48,689 bases of DNA from a virus. Each line of letters opens with the position of its first letter. Position 1 is the first letter of the stretch. A program made the position numbers and the translations under genes. Under the pieces are notes generated by a model. That model was not told where the DNA came from, made no database searches, and saw only the letters and a program-made list of their open reading frames with translations. Below, one piece after another: positions 38,506 through 46,661 of the stretch. The stretch covers positions 1 to 48,689 of IMG/VR virus record IMGVR_UViG_3300024231_000842. One strand, 5' to 3'.

Positions 38506-41280
38506 ATGAGTATTGTAATTGACGCACCAAAATTATTACCTGTACGATTAGTAACTCTTACACCAAAAGATATGAAAAATAATTTTGTGTATACATACGA
38601 TGCTACCATCGATGTAACAGCACAATTACATAGTGGTACTGTAGGTTTTACTCCATCACAGTATGACGGAAGAGACGTAAAGGTAGGAGATTATATTGCT
38701 ACTAGCAGTAGTGGCAAAGTACTAAAAGTTTCACAATTAACGTCAGTAGGACCAACACGCATCGTAGCAGTTCTTGTTGATGAAGATCAATTAAACAGCG
38801 CAGTAGATCCTACACAGTATGGTGAGAGTGCAATTGATACAGATGATGGTATACTTTTCGAAACAAGAGAAGGTAAGCCTTATATATTTCCTCTACCAGA
38901 CATTTTACCAGGCGGACTTACTAATGAATTCGCAATACAAATTGCATCTAGATTTAATTTCTCTGGTAAAGAAAGAAATATTACTGTTGAGCAAGCACCA
39001 CATAACTTTGAGTTAGGTGAATTAGTTACTTTAGATAGTAGTGGTTGGCTCTCAGATGTAACAAGTCCAACTGGTGTTATTGTTAAAGCAGATGATGATA
39101 GCTTTAGTGTTAGATTATTTGGTGTAAAAACACACATGGAATTACCAGGAAATGTTGGTGATATATACTACTGGGATTCAGTAGACAGAATGTTAACTAC
39201 TACACCTGGTGCTAATGTTGGTACTAAGTTATTCCAAAAACTAGATAGCAGAGAAGCATTATTACTAAACACATCAGAAGCTAGTGCTAGTGGTGGCAGT
39301 GGCGGTGGTGGCGACTTTAGTGGTAATTATAATGACTTAGTTAATAAACCAATAATACCAACAGACGTAAGCGGCTTAACAGATACAACCAATCTAATAC
39401 CAGATGTTAGTGGACTAGTAACTTCAGCTCAATTGACTACAGCTATTGATGAAATTGAACACCCAAATACATTTAGTGGCAACTATAACGATTTAACAAA
39501 TACGCCAACATTGTTTAGCGGTAGTTATACTGACTTAACTGATAAGCCTAGTGTCTTTGATGGAAACTATAATGCATTATATAATGCACCAGTTATACCT
39601 ACAAACGTAAGTGATCTAACTAATGACAGTGGATTCTTAACAACAGTAACAATGTCACATGTGCTAACAGCACTTGGTTATACACCAGCAAACGTAGCAA
39701 ATATCTTTAGCGGAGATTATAACAGTCTTGCTAACTTGCCAGTTTTATCTGGATACCAAACAGCAGCAGATGTATCTGCAGCAGTTGCAAATTTTATTAC
39801 AGAAGCAGAGATTGATGCTAAGATTGTTGCAGCAGGAAGCGGTAATGTAGATTTAAGTAACTACTCAACAACAGCACAAATACAAGCATTAATTAATGCA
39901 ATACCAAGTACAGATTTAACTAACTACTCAACAACCCCAGAAATACAAGCATTAATTGATGCATTACCAAGCACAGATTTAAGTGACTACTCAACAACAG
40001 TACAAGTACAAGCATTAATTGATGCAATACCAAGTGGTGGTGTTTCATCTTGGAATGACTTGACTGATAAGCCAACATTATTTAATGGTAATTATTCATC
40101 GCTAACTGGTACTCCTACTATTCCAGACACATCACTGTTCATATCTGAAGCAGAGATTGATGCTAAGATTGTTGCATCAGCGGGTGGTAATGTAGATTTA
40201 AGTAACTACTCTACAACAGCACAAATGAACGCAGCTATTTCAGCAGGCGCTGGTACAACTACACTTGATGGTTTATCAGATGTAGCAATTGGTAGTATTG
40301 AAACAGACAACCATGTACTAATGTATAATGCACTTAACTCATTATGGGAAAATGCAGATTTAGAAGAAACATTTGCTACAAAAGCGTATGTAACAAATAC
40401 AATCGCAACGCAAATTACAGACGGCGATTTTGACTTAGAAGGTTATGCAACTACTAGTTATGTAACACAAGCACTTTTAGAGCGTGGACACCATTTTAGT
40501 GGTAGTTATTTAGATCTAAATAACAAACCAAACTTGTTTAGTGGTAATTATAACGACTTAACAAATATACCATCATTAAAAGAATATAGCTTAACATCAT
40601 CAGGATCAACATTAAACTTAATAGAAACAGTATCAAATCCAGATGTTGTAGTTGCCAGTATTGATTTTGCATCGCTAGGTGTAGGTTTTAGTGGTAATTA
40701 TAACGACTTAACAAATACACCAACATTATTTAATGGTAACTACGATCAATTAGCTAACAAGCCATATATTCCAAGTATTGCAGATTTGGCAACAGAAACA
40801 TATGTAGAAAACAAATGGGCAGAACCAGTAATACCTGGAGACAGAACATTTACACATGATGTAGAAGTACAAGGTATTTCAAATCAGAAGACTAGTATAG
40901 TTAGCCACGTTGCTAATCAACGTAACATGGTTATGGCAATACAAACAACTGATGCAGTTGATACAGAAGTATTGTTTAGTGATTCCTCAAGAATAGACAT
41001 GGAAATAGGCACAACCGCAAAGTTTACAGCAACATATGTATCAACAAGTGGCGCAGACCATTGTAGTTTTGTTATAAATGGCATAATTCATAGATCATCT
41101 AGCGATATTACACTAATTGGTGATAACAATAGAGTAACTACAGCAGACACAGGACAGGGATGGACAGGGTCATTATCAGCTGATAGTACTAATAACAGTT
41201 TAAAAGTAACAGTACAAGGCTCAGCAGCAACAACAGTAGATTGGACGATATTTGTTGAAATTACAGAGGTAATAACATAA
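38506..41280 (+). CDS. Large tail-fibre protein with internal repeats
   Basis: A 924-residue protein. An N-terminal domain of about 260 residues is followed by a Gly/Ser linker (ASASGGSGGGG, near 258-268) and then tandem short repeats. One type is F(S/N)GNYNDLTN.P, at least nine copies between residues 270 and 760. The other is DLSNYSTTAQIQALINAIPS, three close copies near 450-510. The C-terminal domain (about 760-924) has no repeats and is probably the receptor-binding tip. This architecture is typical of trimeric phage tail fibres. Linker sequences between repeats are hinges such as KPTLF. Confidence 0.8.
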   Translation: MSIVIDAPKLLPVRLVTLTPKDMKNNFVYTYDATIDVTAQLHSGTVGFTPSQYDGRDVKVGDYIATSSSGKVLKVSQLTSVGPTRIVAVLVDEDQLNSAVDPTQYGESAIDTDDGILFETREGKPYIFPLPDILPGGLTNEFAIQIASRFNFSGKERNITVEQAPHNFELGELVTLDSSGWLSDVTSPTGVIVKADDDSFSVRLFGVKTHMELPGNVGDIYYWDSVDRMLTTTPGANVGTKLFQKLDSREALLLNTSEASASGGSGGGGDFSGNYNDLVNKPIIPTDVSGLTDTTNLIPDVSGLVTSAQLTTAIDEIEHPNTFSGNYNDLTNTPTLFSGSYTDLTDKPSVFDGNYNALYNAPVIPTNVSDLTNDSGFLTTVTMSHVLTALGYTPANVANIFSGDYNSLANLPVLSGYQTAADVSAAVANFITEAEIDAKIVAAGSGNVDLSNYSTTAQIQALINAIPSTDLTNYSTTPEIQALIDALPSTDLSDYSTTVQVQALIDAIPSGGVSSWNDLTDKPTLFNGNYSSLTGTPTIPDTSLFISEAEIDAKIVASAGGNVDLSNYSTTAQMNAAISAGAGTTTLDGLSDVAIGSIETDNHVLMYNALNSLWENADLEETFATKAYVTNTIATQITDGDFDLEGYATTSYVTQALLERGHHFSGSYLDLNNKPNLFSGNYNDLTNIPSLKEYSLTSSGSTLNLIETVSNPDVVVASIDFASLGVGFSGNYNDLTNTPTLFNGNYDQLANKPYIPSIADLATETYVENKWAEPVIPGDRTFTHDVEVQGISNQKTSIVSHVANQRNMVMAIQTTDAVDTEVLFSDSSRIDMEIGTTAKFTATYVSTSGADHCSFVINGIIHRSSSDITLIGDNNRVTTADTGQGWTGSLSADSTNNSLKVTVQGSAATTVDWTIFVEITEVIT
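39316..40773 (+). repeat. Tandem coding repeats in the fibre gene
   Basis: Imperfect repeats of a short unit encoding GNYNDL-type motifs recur along this part of the fibre gene, with a second unit encoding an NYSTTAQIQALI pattern repeated three times at about 39856-40030. Repeats diverge at third positions, so they are old and kept by protein selection. Confidence 0.75.
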
Positions 41281-41297
41281 AATTTATCATTGAAAAG

Positions 41298-41305
41298 GAT
41301 AAATA
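41298..41305 (+). promoter_or_regulatory. T4-type late promoter
   Basis: GATAAATA with +1 near 41311, in the 76-base gap after the fibre gene; a leader of about 46 bases with GGAG precedes the ATG at 41357. Confidence 0.5.
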
Positions 41306-41356
41306 AATGTAGTAGCAAAGCTACAGACAATTTTAAAATATAATGGAGATATTATT

Positions 41357-41623
41357 ATGACAACTAAAGTAAATGACGTATATGCAGCAGGCCAGTTCGC
41401 GCTAGCATCAGTAACACATTTCACACTAGGCCACACAGGCATGGTAGACGCAGACATGGAACTAGTATACAAAACACTAGCATCAAAAGCAACACCAATC
41501 ATCATCGGCGCAATTGCAGGTGACGAAGTACGTGTAGCAATTGAAAACACAGGCGCATGGACAGCAGCAGATCTAGCAACAGCACTAGGTTCAGGTTGGA
41601 CAGCAGTTGATTTCGCTTACTAA
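41357..41623 (+). CDS. Small structural-like protein
   Basis: An 88-residue protein whose codon use is noticeably richer in C-ending codons than its neighbours (GCAGGC, ATCATCGGC), a sign of strong expression. Ala/Thr/Val-rich with no enzyme motif. It has its own late promoter and a strong terminator, which suits an abundant virion protein such as a small decoration or fibre-accessory protein. Confidence 0.6.
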   Translation: MTTKVNDVYAAGQFALASVTHFTLGHTGMVDADMELVYKTLASKATPIIIGAIAGDEVRVAIENTGAWTAADLATALGSGWTAVDFAY

Positions 41624-41650
41624 GTTTTAGTTAACTTAACAACTAATTAT

Positions 41651-41684
41651 AAACCTAGTGTATTAATTTACACTAGGTTTTTTA
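41651..41684 (+). terminator. Strong intrinsic terminator
   Basis: A perfect 12-bp stem AAACCTAGTGTA/TACACTAGGTTT with a six-base loop, followed by TTT after the stem. One of the strongest hairpins in the window. Confidence 0.9.
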
Positions 41685-41712
41685 TTGACTTGAGTATAAA
41701 TACATGTATAAT
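41685..41712 (+). promoter_or_regulatory. Overlapping sigma70-type and late promoters
   Basis: TTGACT (41685-41690), a 16-base spacer and TATAAT (41707-41712) overlie a perfect late box TATAAATA (41695-41702). The gene at 41727 could thus be transcribed both early and late. Confidence 0.65.
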
Positions 41713-41726
41713 AAAGGAATAGTAAA

Positions 41727-42098
41727 ATGAATAACGATATGAATAATGACGGCAAAGTATCATGGATGGAAGCATTTCCATATTGGTTTGATAGATTACG
41801 TTTATTCCCACGTGCATTTATTAGTATGTACATTTATTTGCTATACCGTGTAACAGAATGGTTTATGGCATTACCAGATCCAAGCATGCCACAAGCAGGT
41901 TTAGTTAGTGTTGTAGTAGGAGCAGGTGCAGCATGGTTTGGACTTTACGTAAATAGCACTAGTGAAAACAGTGGTAAAATTGTAGTACAAACAGACACAT
42001 CAGCAACTGGAACACGTGGTAGTTATAGTGGAGCGGCCAGCAACAGAGCAGACTATGACGAACCAATAAAGTCAAGATATTCAGGAAAGTACGAATAA
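41727..42098 (+). CDS. Membrane protein with an EF-hand-like loop
   Basis: A 123-residue protein. Residues 4-15 (DMNNDGKVSWME) fit the canonical 12-residue EF-hand calcium loop at every ligand position (D, N, D, G, hydrophobic, S, E). A membrane-associated Trp/Phe/Tyr-rich helix follows (about 28-50), then a transmembrane helix (about 58-77, GLVSVVVGAGAAWFGLYV) and a soluble Ser/Gly-rich tail. A single EF-hand half is not proof of calcium binding, and dockerin-type motifs look alike. It could be a holin-like or calcium-sensing membrane protein. The stop overlaps the start of the RyR-domain gene (TAATG). Confidence 0.7.
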   Translation: MNNDMNNDGKVSWMEAFPYWFDRLRLFPRAFISMYIYLLYRVTEWFMALPDPSMPQAGLVSVVVGAGAAWFGLYVNSTSENSGKIVVQTDTSATGTRGSYSGAASNRADYDEPIKSRYSGKYE

Positions 42099-42643
42099 TG
42101 TACCAACACCATATAATATTAAAAACAGCAGAAGCACTAGATAAACAAATAGCATTGGCTTGGTATGATGTAGTGACTATGCTAGCACCATCAGGCACTG
42201 TATTTGTGTATACACACAAAGATTCAGAAGTTGGTATGGAATATGGTATATGTGAAGGTGAAGAATTTAAGCATTGTTATACAGTGCCACTTACAAGAGA
42301 CTTAACACCAGAAGAGACACAATTTATATTACAAGGGTGGGAAACAATATTCTCTCTAGACTTTGATATTGAAATTAGTAACCTATATGATGAACAACGT
42401 GACTATGAAATTGAAATAGACGAATCATTACTAGAACGTGCTACAAATGATATGGGCAAATGGCATCATAATCGTTGGGTACATTCCATGATGAAAGAAG
42501 GCTGGCACTATGGAGTATACTTTAGTGAAAGTAAAAAAAGTCATCCTGCATTAAAAGAATGGGATAGCTTGCCAGAAAGTCATAGACGTACACCAACCTT
42601 TGAAAACAAAGAGATAGTAAACTGGTTACGCAAATTAATTTAA
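42098..42643 (+). CDS. RyR-domain protein
   Basis: A 181-residue protein. The C-terminal 70 residues match the RyR domain: KWHHNRWVHSMMKEGWHYG, then SHPALKEWDSLPESHRR, in the pattern (h..W...k...GW.YG....K.hP.L..yd.Lpe..r). The N-terminal 110 residues are acidic and unassigned. RyR domains occur in animal ryanodine receptors and in prokaryotic proteins where they are thought to sense nucleotide-like ligands in conflict systems. A phage copy may bind or neutralise such a signal. It is coupled to an EF-hand membrane protein. Confidence 0.8.
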   Translation: MYQHHIILKTAEALDKQIALAWYDVVTMLAPSGTVFVYTHKDSEVGMEYGICEGEEFKHCYTVPLTRDLTPEETQFILQGWETIFSLDFDIEISNLYDEQRDYEIEIDESLLERATNDMGKWHHNRWVHSMMKEGWHYGVYFSESKKSHPALKEWDSLPESHRRTPTFENKEIVNWLRKLI

Positions 42644-42662
42644 AAAAACTTATAACCCATTG

Positions 42663-42692
42663 AAAGCGAACAATTTATTAGTTCGCTTTTTT
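42663..42692 (+). terminator. Intrinsic terminator
   Basis: A 9-bp stem AAAGCGAAC/GTTCGCTTT with a nine-base loop, ending in a run of six T residues. The next promoter begins two bases later. Confidence 0.88.
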
Positions 42693-42693
42693 C

Positions 42694-42722
42694 TTGACAT
42701 ATTATTCTATCAATGTTAGAAA
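42694..42722 (+). promoter_or_regulatory. Sigma70-type promoter
   Basis: TTGACA (42694-42699), a 17-base spacer and TAGAAA (42717-42722). It drives the DGQH-motif gene and the HNH gene. Confidence 0.75.
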
Positions 42723-42757
42723 GTATGTAATTAAGTAATAATGAGGGAATTTATAAA

Positions 42758-43927
42758 ATGATGTCGTTTACATTACAAAATAGTACATATGCGGATCAAA
42801 TCAATGCAACTTATCATTCAGATGAAGATCTGTTTGTAACAATCGAACAACGACTAAACGAATTATATGCAAAAGATAGTGATCTTGAAATGCTGTTCCG
42901 TAGCCTAGCAGAAGGCATGGTTGCCGCAATGGGATATGAAACATATAATGATATGCTAAAAGATGTTGTTGGAATGGGAGAGATCCAATACGTTCCAGCT
43001 ACACTATGTGATATCAATGATACAATGCAAAGATGGCCAGATCGTGAGAATTTAATCGATATCGTAAGTGAGTTTAATCCAGATTTTGTTAACCGTATTC
43101 GTACATACTTAGATGGTAAACGTAAAGATGGAGAAACACTACGTCATGTAGCATGGGATGGACAACATACAGCAATTGCACTTTACATTATTGGCGTATA
43201 TGGTTTTGGACTAAGACCGTCTAAAGTAAATGTTCCAGTTGATCAATATCCAGGTGATGATCGTGCTGCAATCCGTCGCCGCTTTGTAGAATTTAACAGC
43301 GGGCGTACAAGTAAAAAACTAGAAGCTATTGATTTGTTCAAGCAATATGTTGCAGGCTTTCGTCATGATGGACTTAATGAGTTTTGGAATCAGCGTTGCG
43401 TAAAATTACAAGAGTACTTTGAAAAATATGGTTTCTTTGCTACTAGTGAGAAGTTTGGCGATGAGAAACGCCCAGGTGCTTGGTCACGTATGACAGAGAT
43501 TATGAACCGTAATTTCCCAGTAGAAGTATTTGAACGTGTAATGTATTATCATAAAGCAAGCAATACAGATAATCAGTTTGTTGCTCTAGAAATTGACAAC
43601 ATGAGTCACTTTGTACGCCAGTGTATGAATGATGGAATTGTAGTAACAGATGAATACTTAGATGAAATGGTAAGTACATTAGCAAAAGTTACTGGCAATA
43701 CGTGGGCAAAAGGTAGCGTTAAACATCGTAAAGTACAAGCAGCATATCAGAACCATGTTGTTATTGAACAAAAAGCAGGGCGTATGGTAACAGGTAAAAC
43801 ACACCGTTGTAACCAAACAATTGTAGGTCCTGTATGGATCACACTAGCACTCAAGCAAGCAGGATTTACACAGAAGCTTCCAGTGTTTGATGACACATAT
43901 AACTTTACAGCGGAGGACTTAGTATAA
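42758..43927 (+). CDS. DGQH-motif (ParB/DndB-like) protein
   Basis: A 389-residue protein (387 from the second Met). VAWDGQHTAIALY (131-143) carries a DGQH motif like the DGQHR/DGQQR signature of DndB and ParB-type domains. A flanking region VPVDQYP.. and VEFNSGRTSKKL fits the same family (the N..R-x-x-K-L part follows the motif as in DGQHR proteins). The rest is helical. It is coupled to an HNH nuclease by a TAATG junction. It may contact DNA or regulate the nuclease; a direct enzymatic role is not shown. Confidence 0.65.
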   Translation: MMSFTLQNSTYADQINATYHSDEDLFVTIEQRLNELYAKDSDLEMLFRSLAEGMVAAMGYETYNDMLKDVVGMGEIQYVPATLCDINDTMQRWPDRENLIDIVSEFNPDFVNRIRTYLDGKRKDGETLRHVAWDGQHTAIALYIIGVYGFGLRPSKVNVPVDQYPGDDRAAIRRRFVEFNSGRTSKKLEAIDLFKQYVAGFRHDGLNEFWNQRCVKLQEYFEKYGFFATSEKFGDEKRPGAWSRMTEIMNRNFPVEVFERVMYYHKASNTDNQFVALEIDNMSHFVRQCMNDGIVVTDEYLDEMVSTLAKVTGNTWAKGSVKHRKVQAAYQNHVVIEQKAGRMVTGKTHRCNQTIVGPVWITLALKQAGFTQKLPVFDDTYNFTAEDLV

Positions 43928-44376
43928 TGTCTATACGTGAAGCAACAGATCGTGTACGCAAAAGCACAAGTGAAATGAAAGCTGCTTTACGTGGCAAATG
44001 TAAAACACCAGGATGTAACAGTCACTTAACATTGTGGAAAGGTCCAGGAGAGAAAGAATACTGTGATCCATGTCAGCGTAATTTTGCTGCATTTGGTGGC
44101 ATGGCTACCCCCTCCAAAGCATACAGTCAGCTACGCCAATCAACATGTAGTGATTGTGGATGGGATCCTGCATTGTTGCCTCGAGTAAGCAAGTACAAAG
44201 ACAGCGATCCTAAAAAGTTTAATAGTCTACTACGTGCGGCATTGACAGTTGATCATATTGATGGTAATCACGAAAACAATGATCCAGATAACTTGATGAC
44301 ACTTTGTAGTAATTGCCATAACATTAAAACAATTGAATACGGTGATAATCTTACACCAAGTAATCAGAACTTATAA
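43927..44376 (+). CDS. HNH endonuclease
   Basis: A 149-residue protein with zinc-like cysteine pairs (C25/C30, C46/C49, C74/C77) and the HNH core: LTVDHIDGNHENNDPDNL (107-123) with D109-H110 and N122, then CSNCHNIKT (127-135). The metal-dependent nuclease fold is clear. Free-standing HNH enzymes in phages act as homing or host-DNA nucleases. The adjacent coupled DGQH-motif gene suggests a two-protein system instead of a lone homing enzyme. Confidence 0.9.
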   Translation: MSIREATDRVRKSTSEMKAALRGKCKTPGCNSHLTLWKGPGEKEYCDPCQRNFAAFGGMATPSKAYSQLRQSTCSDCGWDPALLPRVSKYKDSDPKKFNSLLRAALTVDHIDGNHENNDPDNLMTLCSNCHNIKTIEYGDNLTPSNQNL

Positions 44377-44387
44377 GGATGTTGATC

Positions 44388-44395
44388 ACTAAATA
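44388..44395 (+). promoter_or_regulatory. T4-type late promoter
   Basis: ACTAAATA followed by GTAGTAT, with +1 near 44401, and TAAAAGGA before the ATG at 44420. One mismatch from the ATAAATA core. Confidence 0.4.
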
Positions 44396-44419
44396 GTAGT
44401 ATATTAAAAGGATTGTCAT

Positions 44420-45514
44420 ATGAAACTACATTCAAATGCATGTGTATTACCTTGGATGTCTGCCGCAATAGATGTAAGAGATGACATATTGCCATGCTGC
44501 CGTTTTAGAACGCAAGATTACACACCGCCCAAAGCTAGTGATGGATTAAATCAAGCACTCAATAGTGAAATGTTTAATAACATACGTAATCGTATGATGG
44601 CTGGTGAAAAATTAAGTAATTGTTTTAAATGTCATGACGAAGAATTAGCATCTGGGCATAGTATGCGAACTGAATTTAATGAGGATTTTAATATAGATGC
44701 TACTGGTAATATAAAACTAAGATACTTAGAAGTTGGGTTTAGTACTCATTGTAATTTGGCATGTCGTATGTGTAGCGATGAATATAGTAGTAAATGGGCA
44801 TCTATTCTCAATAAAGGAACCAAGATTGAATTAGGATTTGATATGGATATGAAATCATTCAATGTTCCATTAGAAAATTTAAGTGTGATAAAGATTATTG
44901 GAGGCGAACCATTACTAGCTAAACAGCATGATCAGTTTATTGAAAAGTTACTAGACACACATAACAATTTACAAAATCTTAAAATCATTTACCATACAAA
45001 TGGTACAATATTGCCATCACGTAAAGTTTTAGACTTTTGGAAAAAATGTAAACAAATTGCAGTATATTTTAGTATTGACGGAGTTGGTAAAATGAACGAG
45101 TACCAACGTCCTGGCCACAAATGGGAAACAATTGTAAACAATGTAGAATACTATAAATCTATAAAAGATTGCAATCTTAAATTTGGAATACAAACAACAA
45201 TAACATCATTAAATATAATGAAATTACATCACATTTATGATTGGTTAAGTAGTACATTTAACTCTGGTACAAGAATGTCAATAGACACTGCCGTATTTCC
45301 TAAAACCTTAGCAATACGTAATCTACCAGATGACGAAAAATCAAAAGCAATAGAATACATACAAAATAACATAGAACATAAATCACACAAGAAAAAGATA
45401 TTAAAGTTTTTAAATCTTGAAGCAGAACAGCAAAACCAAAAGCTAGCAAAAGTTCAAAGAGACGAACAGAAAATATTAGATCAACATTTTAATCAAGATT
45501 TTAAAGATATATAA
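44420..45514 (+). CDS. Radical SAM protein, twitch-domain type
   Basis: A 364-residue protein with the cluster motif C111-x3-C115-x2-C118 (CNLACRMC) placed in the middle. Before it, an N-terminal cysteine set (C8, C26-C27, C68-x2-C71) resembles a twitch/SPASM auxiliary-cluster domain moved to the N-terminus, as in so-called twitch radical SAM proteins. IIGGEPLL (the GGE motif) and SIDGVGKMNEY follow. It is not a close relative of the two other radical SAM proteins here. The substrate is unknown; sugar or peptide modification are options. A Gln/Lys-rich helix ends the protein. Confidence 0.87.
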   Translation: MKLHSNACVLPWMSAAIDVRDDILPCCRFRTQDYTPPKASDGLNQALNSEMFNNIRNRMMAGEKLSNCFKCHDEELASGHSMRTEFNEDFNIDATGNIKLRYLEVGFSTHCNLACRMCSDEYSSKWASILNKGTKIELGFDMDMKSFNVPLENLSVIKIIGGEPLLAKQHDQFIEKLLDTHNNLQNLKIIYHTNGTILPSRKVLDFWKKCKQIAVYFSIDGVGKMNEYQRPGHKWETIVNNVEYYKSIKDCNLKFGIQTTITSLNIMKLHHIYDWLSSTFNSGTRMSIDTAVFPKTLAIRNLPDDEKSKAIEYIQNNIEHKSHKKKILKFLNLEAEQQNQKLAKVQRDEQKILDQHFNQDFKDI

Positions 45515-45522
45515 ATTAATAC

Positions 45523-45551
45523 TTGACATGCAGAATGTAATATGTTAAACG
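45523..45551 (+). promoter_or_regulatory. Sigma70-type promoter
   Basis: TTGACA (45523-45528), a 17-base spacer and TAAACG (45546-45551). Weak -10 but the same TTGACATGCAG start as the promoter at 46597. Confidence 0.6.
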
Positions 45552-45577
45552 TATGCATAGCACAGGAGTAATACAAA

Positions 45578-45709
45578 ATGAAAAAGAAAAAAGCACCAAA
45601 GACACGTAACCCAATTGCGCATGCTCTACGTACTCCTCAATTCCGTCCAAAGACAATCCCTAATAAAAAGAAAAATACAGACGCCAAACATAAAAAGAAA
45701 GATCTTTAG
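45578..45709 (+). CDS. Small basic ArfA-like protein
   Basis: A 43-residue protein, almost half Lys/Arg/His, with its own promoter and ACAGGAG site. The core, RNPIAHALRTPQFRPKTIPN followed by KKK, resembles the ArfA ribosome-rescue factor pattern (N.I..aL..PlFR.rv..KKGKGSY). ArfA binds ribosomes stalled on broken messages and recruits a release factor. If correct, the phage carries a backup for trans-translation, useful when mRNA is degraded. The match is short and lacks the GSY part, so other basic ribosome- or nucleic-acid-binding peptides remain possible. Confidence 0.5.
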   Translation: MKKKKAPKTRNPIAHALRTPQFRPKTIPNKKKNTDAKHKKKDL

Positions 45710-45714
45710 ATCAA

Positions 45715-46587
45715 ATGATAACCAACATTAACACAGTTGATGATATTGAAAATCATAAAAGCTACAAGCTGAACTATGAGTATTGGTTGGCAAATTTAAA
45801 AGATCCAATCGTACAAGAAGACATCTCAAGTAACTTTCAGAAGGCTGAAGTATTTGACGAGGCTTTTACACAGGAAGAAATAACCTGGATATATGGTTAT
45901 GCATTTAGTCGTTGTTCTACTGTAAGACATAATGATAATGGTACTATGTTTGTAAGCGGAAATCTACAAGGTATATATGAGAAATTTGCAGACCGTATCA
46001 ATCAAATGATACCAGGTGCTGAAAACTCTCCTGTTGTTGGCGGTAACTTTTTTATTACGCCTAGTCAGTACGGATTGCACAACGATAGCACTCGAGAAGC
46101 TGACTGGATTGATGGACTATTAGATGTTCCTGCAGACAGTGATCAACGCAAATGGGTTCCTTGGCGTAATATGATTATTCCTTTGTTTACAGCACCTAGT
46201 AATATTGAAAGTCATGGTGTATTTTTTGATCAAAGACATGTTGATTTTGCACATGTATACAATCATGGACATACTGGTAAGATTGCAACAACGTATCCAG
46301 TTGCAAGAGATCATTCAGAATTGAATTTTAGTTTGTTAGATGGGTCAACACAAACCACAGCATGCAATTTACGAAAATACGACACAGAACACTATGATGA
46401 ATATTTGTATTACACTCCTTATAGGAGATTAACTGGGTTAACTCCAGAACTTACTTGTACTTGGCGTCCCAAAGCACCAATTGTTTTTGATGCATTTCAG
46501 TTACATGCTACCAATAAGGGATTTAAAGGAACACATTGGACAACAAAAATGGGGTTGTTGTTAACTTTCCTTAGAGAAATAAAATAA
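45715..46587 (+). CDS. 2OG-Fe(II) oxygenase-like protein
   Basis: A 290-residue protein with a likely H-x-D pair in YGLHNDST (about residue 121) and a distal His segment DAFQLHATNKGFKGTHWTTK near the C-terminus, a spacing compatible with the iron facial triad of 2-oxoglutarate oxygenases, followed by an Arg/Lys-containing strand for 2OG. It is unlike the protein at 8608-9459 in sequence. Substrate unknown. The start lies five bases after the ArfA-like gene. Confidence 0.55.
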   Translation: MITNINTVDDIENHKSYKLNYEYWLANLKDPIVQEDISSNFQKAEVFDEAFTQEEITWIYGYAFSRCSTVRHNDNGTMFVSGNLQGIYEKFADRINQMIPGAENSPVVGGNFFITPSQYGLHNDSTREADWIDGLLDVPADSDQRKWVPWRNMIIPLFTAPSNIESHGVFFDQRHVDFAHVYNHGHTGKIATTYPVARDHSELNFSLLDGSTQTTACNLRKYDTEHYDEYLYYTPYRRLTGLTPELTCTWRPKAPIVFDAFQLHATNKGFKGTHWTTKMGLLLTFLREIK

Positions 46588-46596
46588 AATTAGCTA

Positions 46597-46625
46597 TTGA
46601 CATGCAGTCGTATATATGTTAGTTT
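46597..46625 (+). promoter_or_regulatory. Sigma70-type promoter of the ligase gene
   Basis: TTGACA (46597-46602), a 17-base spacer and TAGTTT (46620-46625). Confidence 0.6.
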
Positions 46626-46661
46626 ACGCTAATAGGTAACAACACAGATATAGGAATAAGT

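Noticed and set aside
39856-40030. Repeats considered as a CRISPR-like array
   Set aside because: The repeats are in frame, diverged at third positions and encode a repeated protein unit of the tail fibre; there are no spacers.
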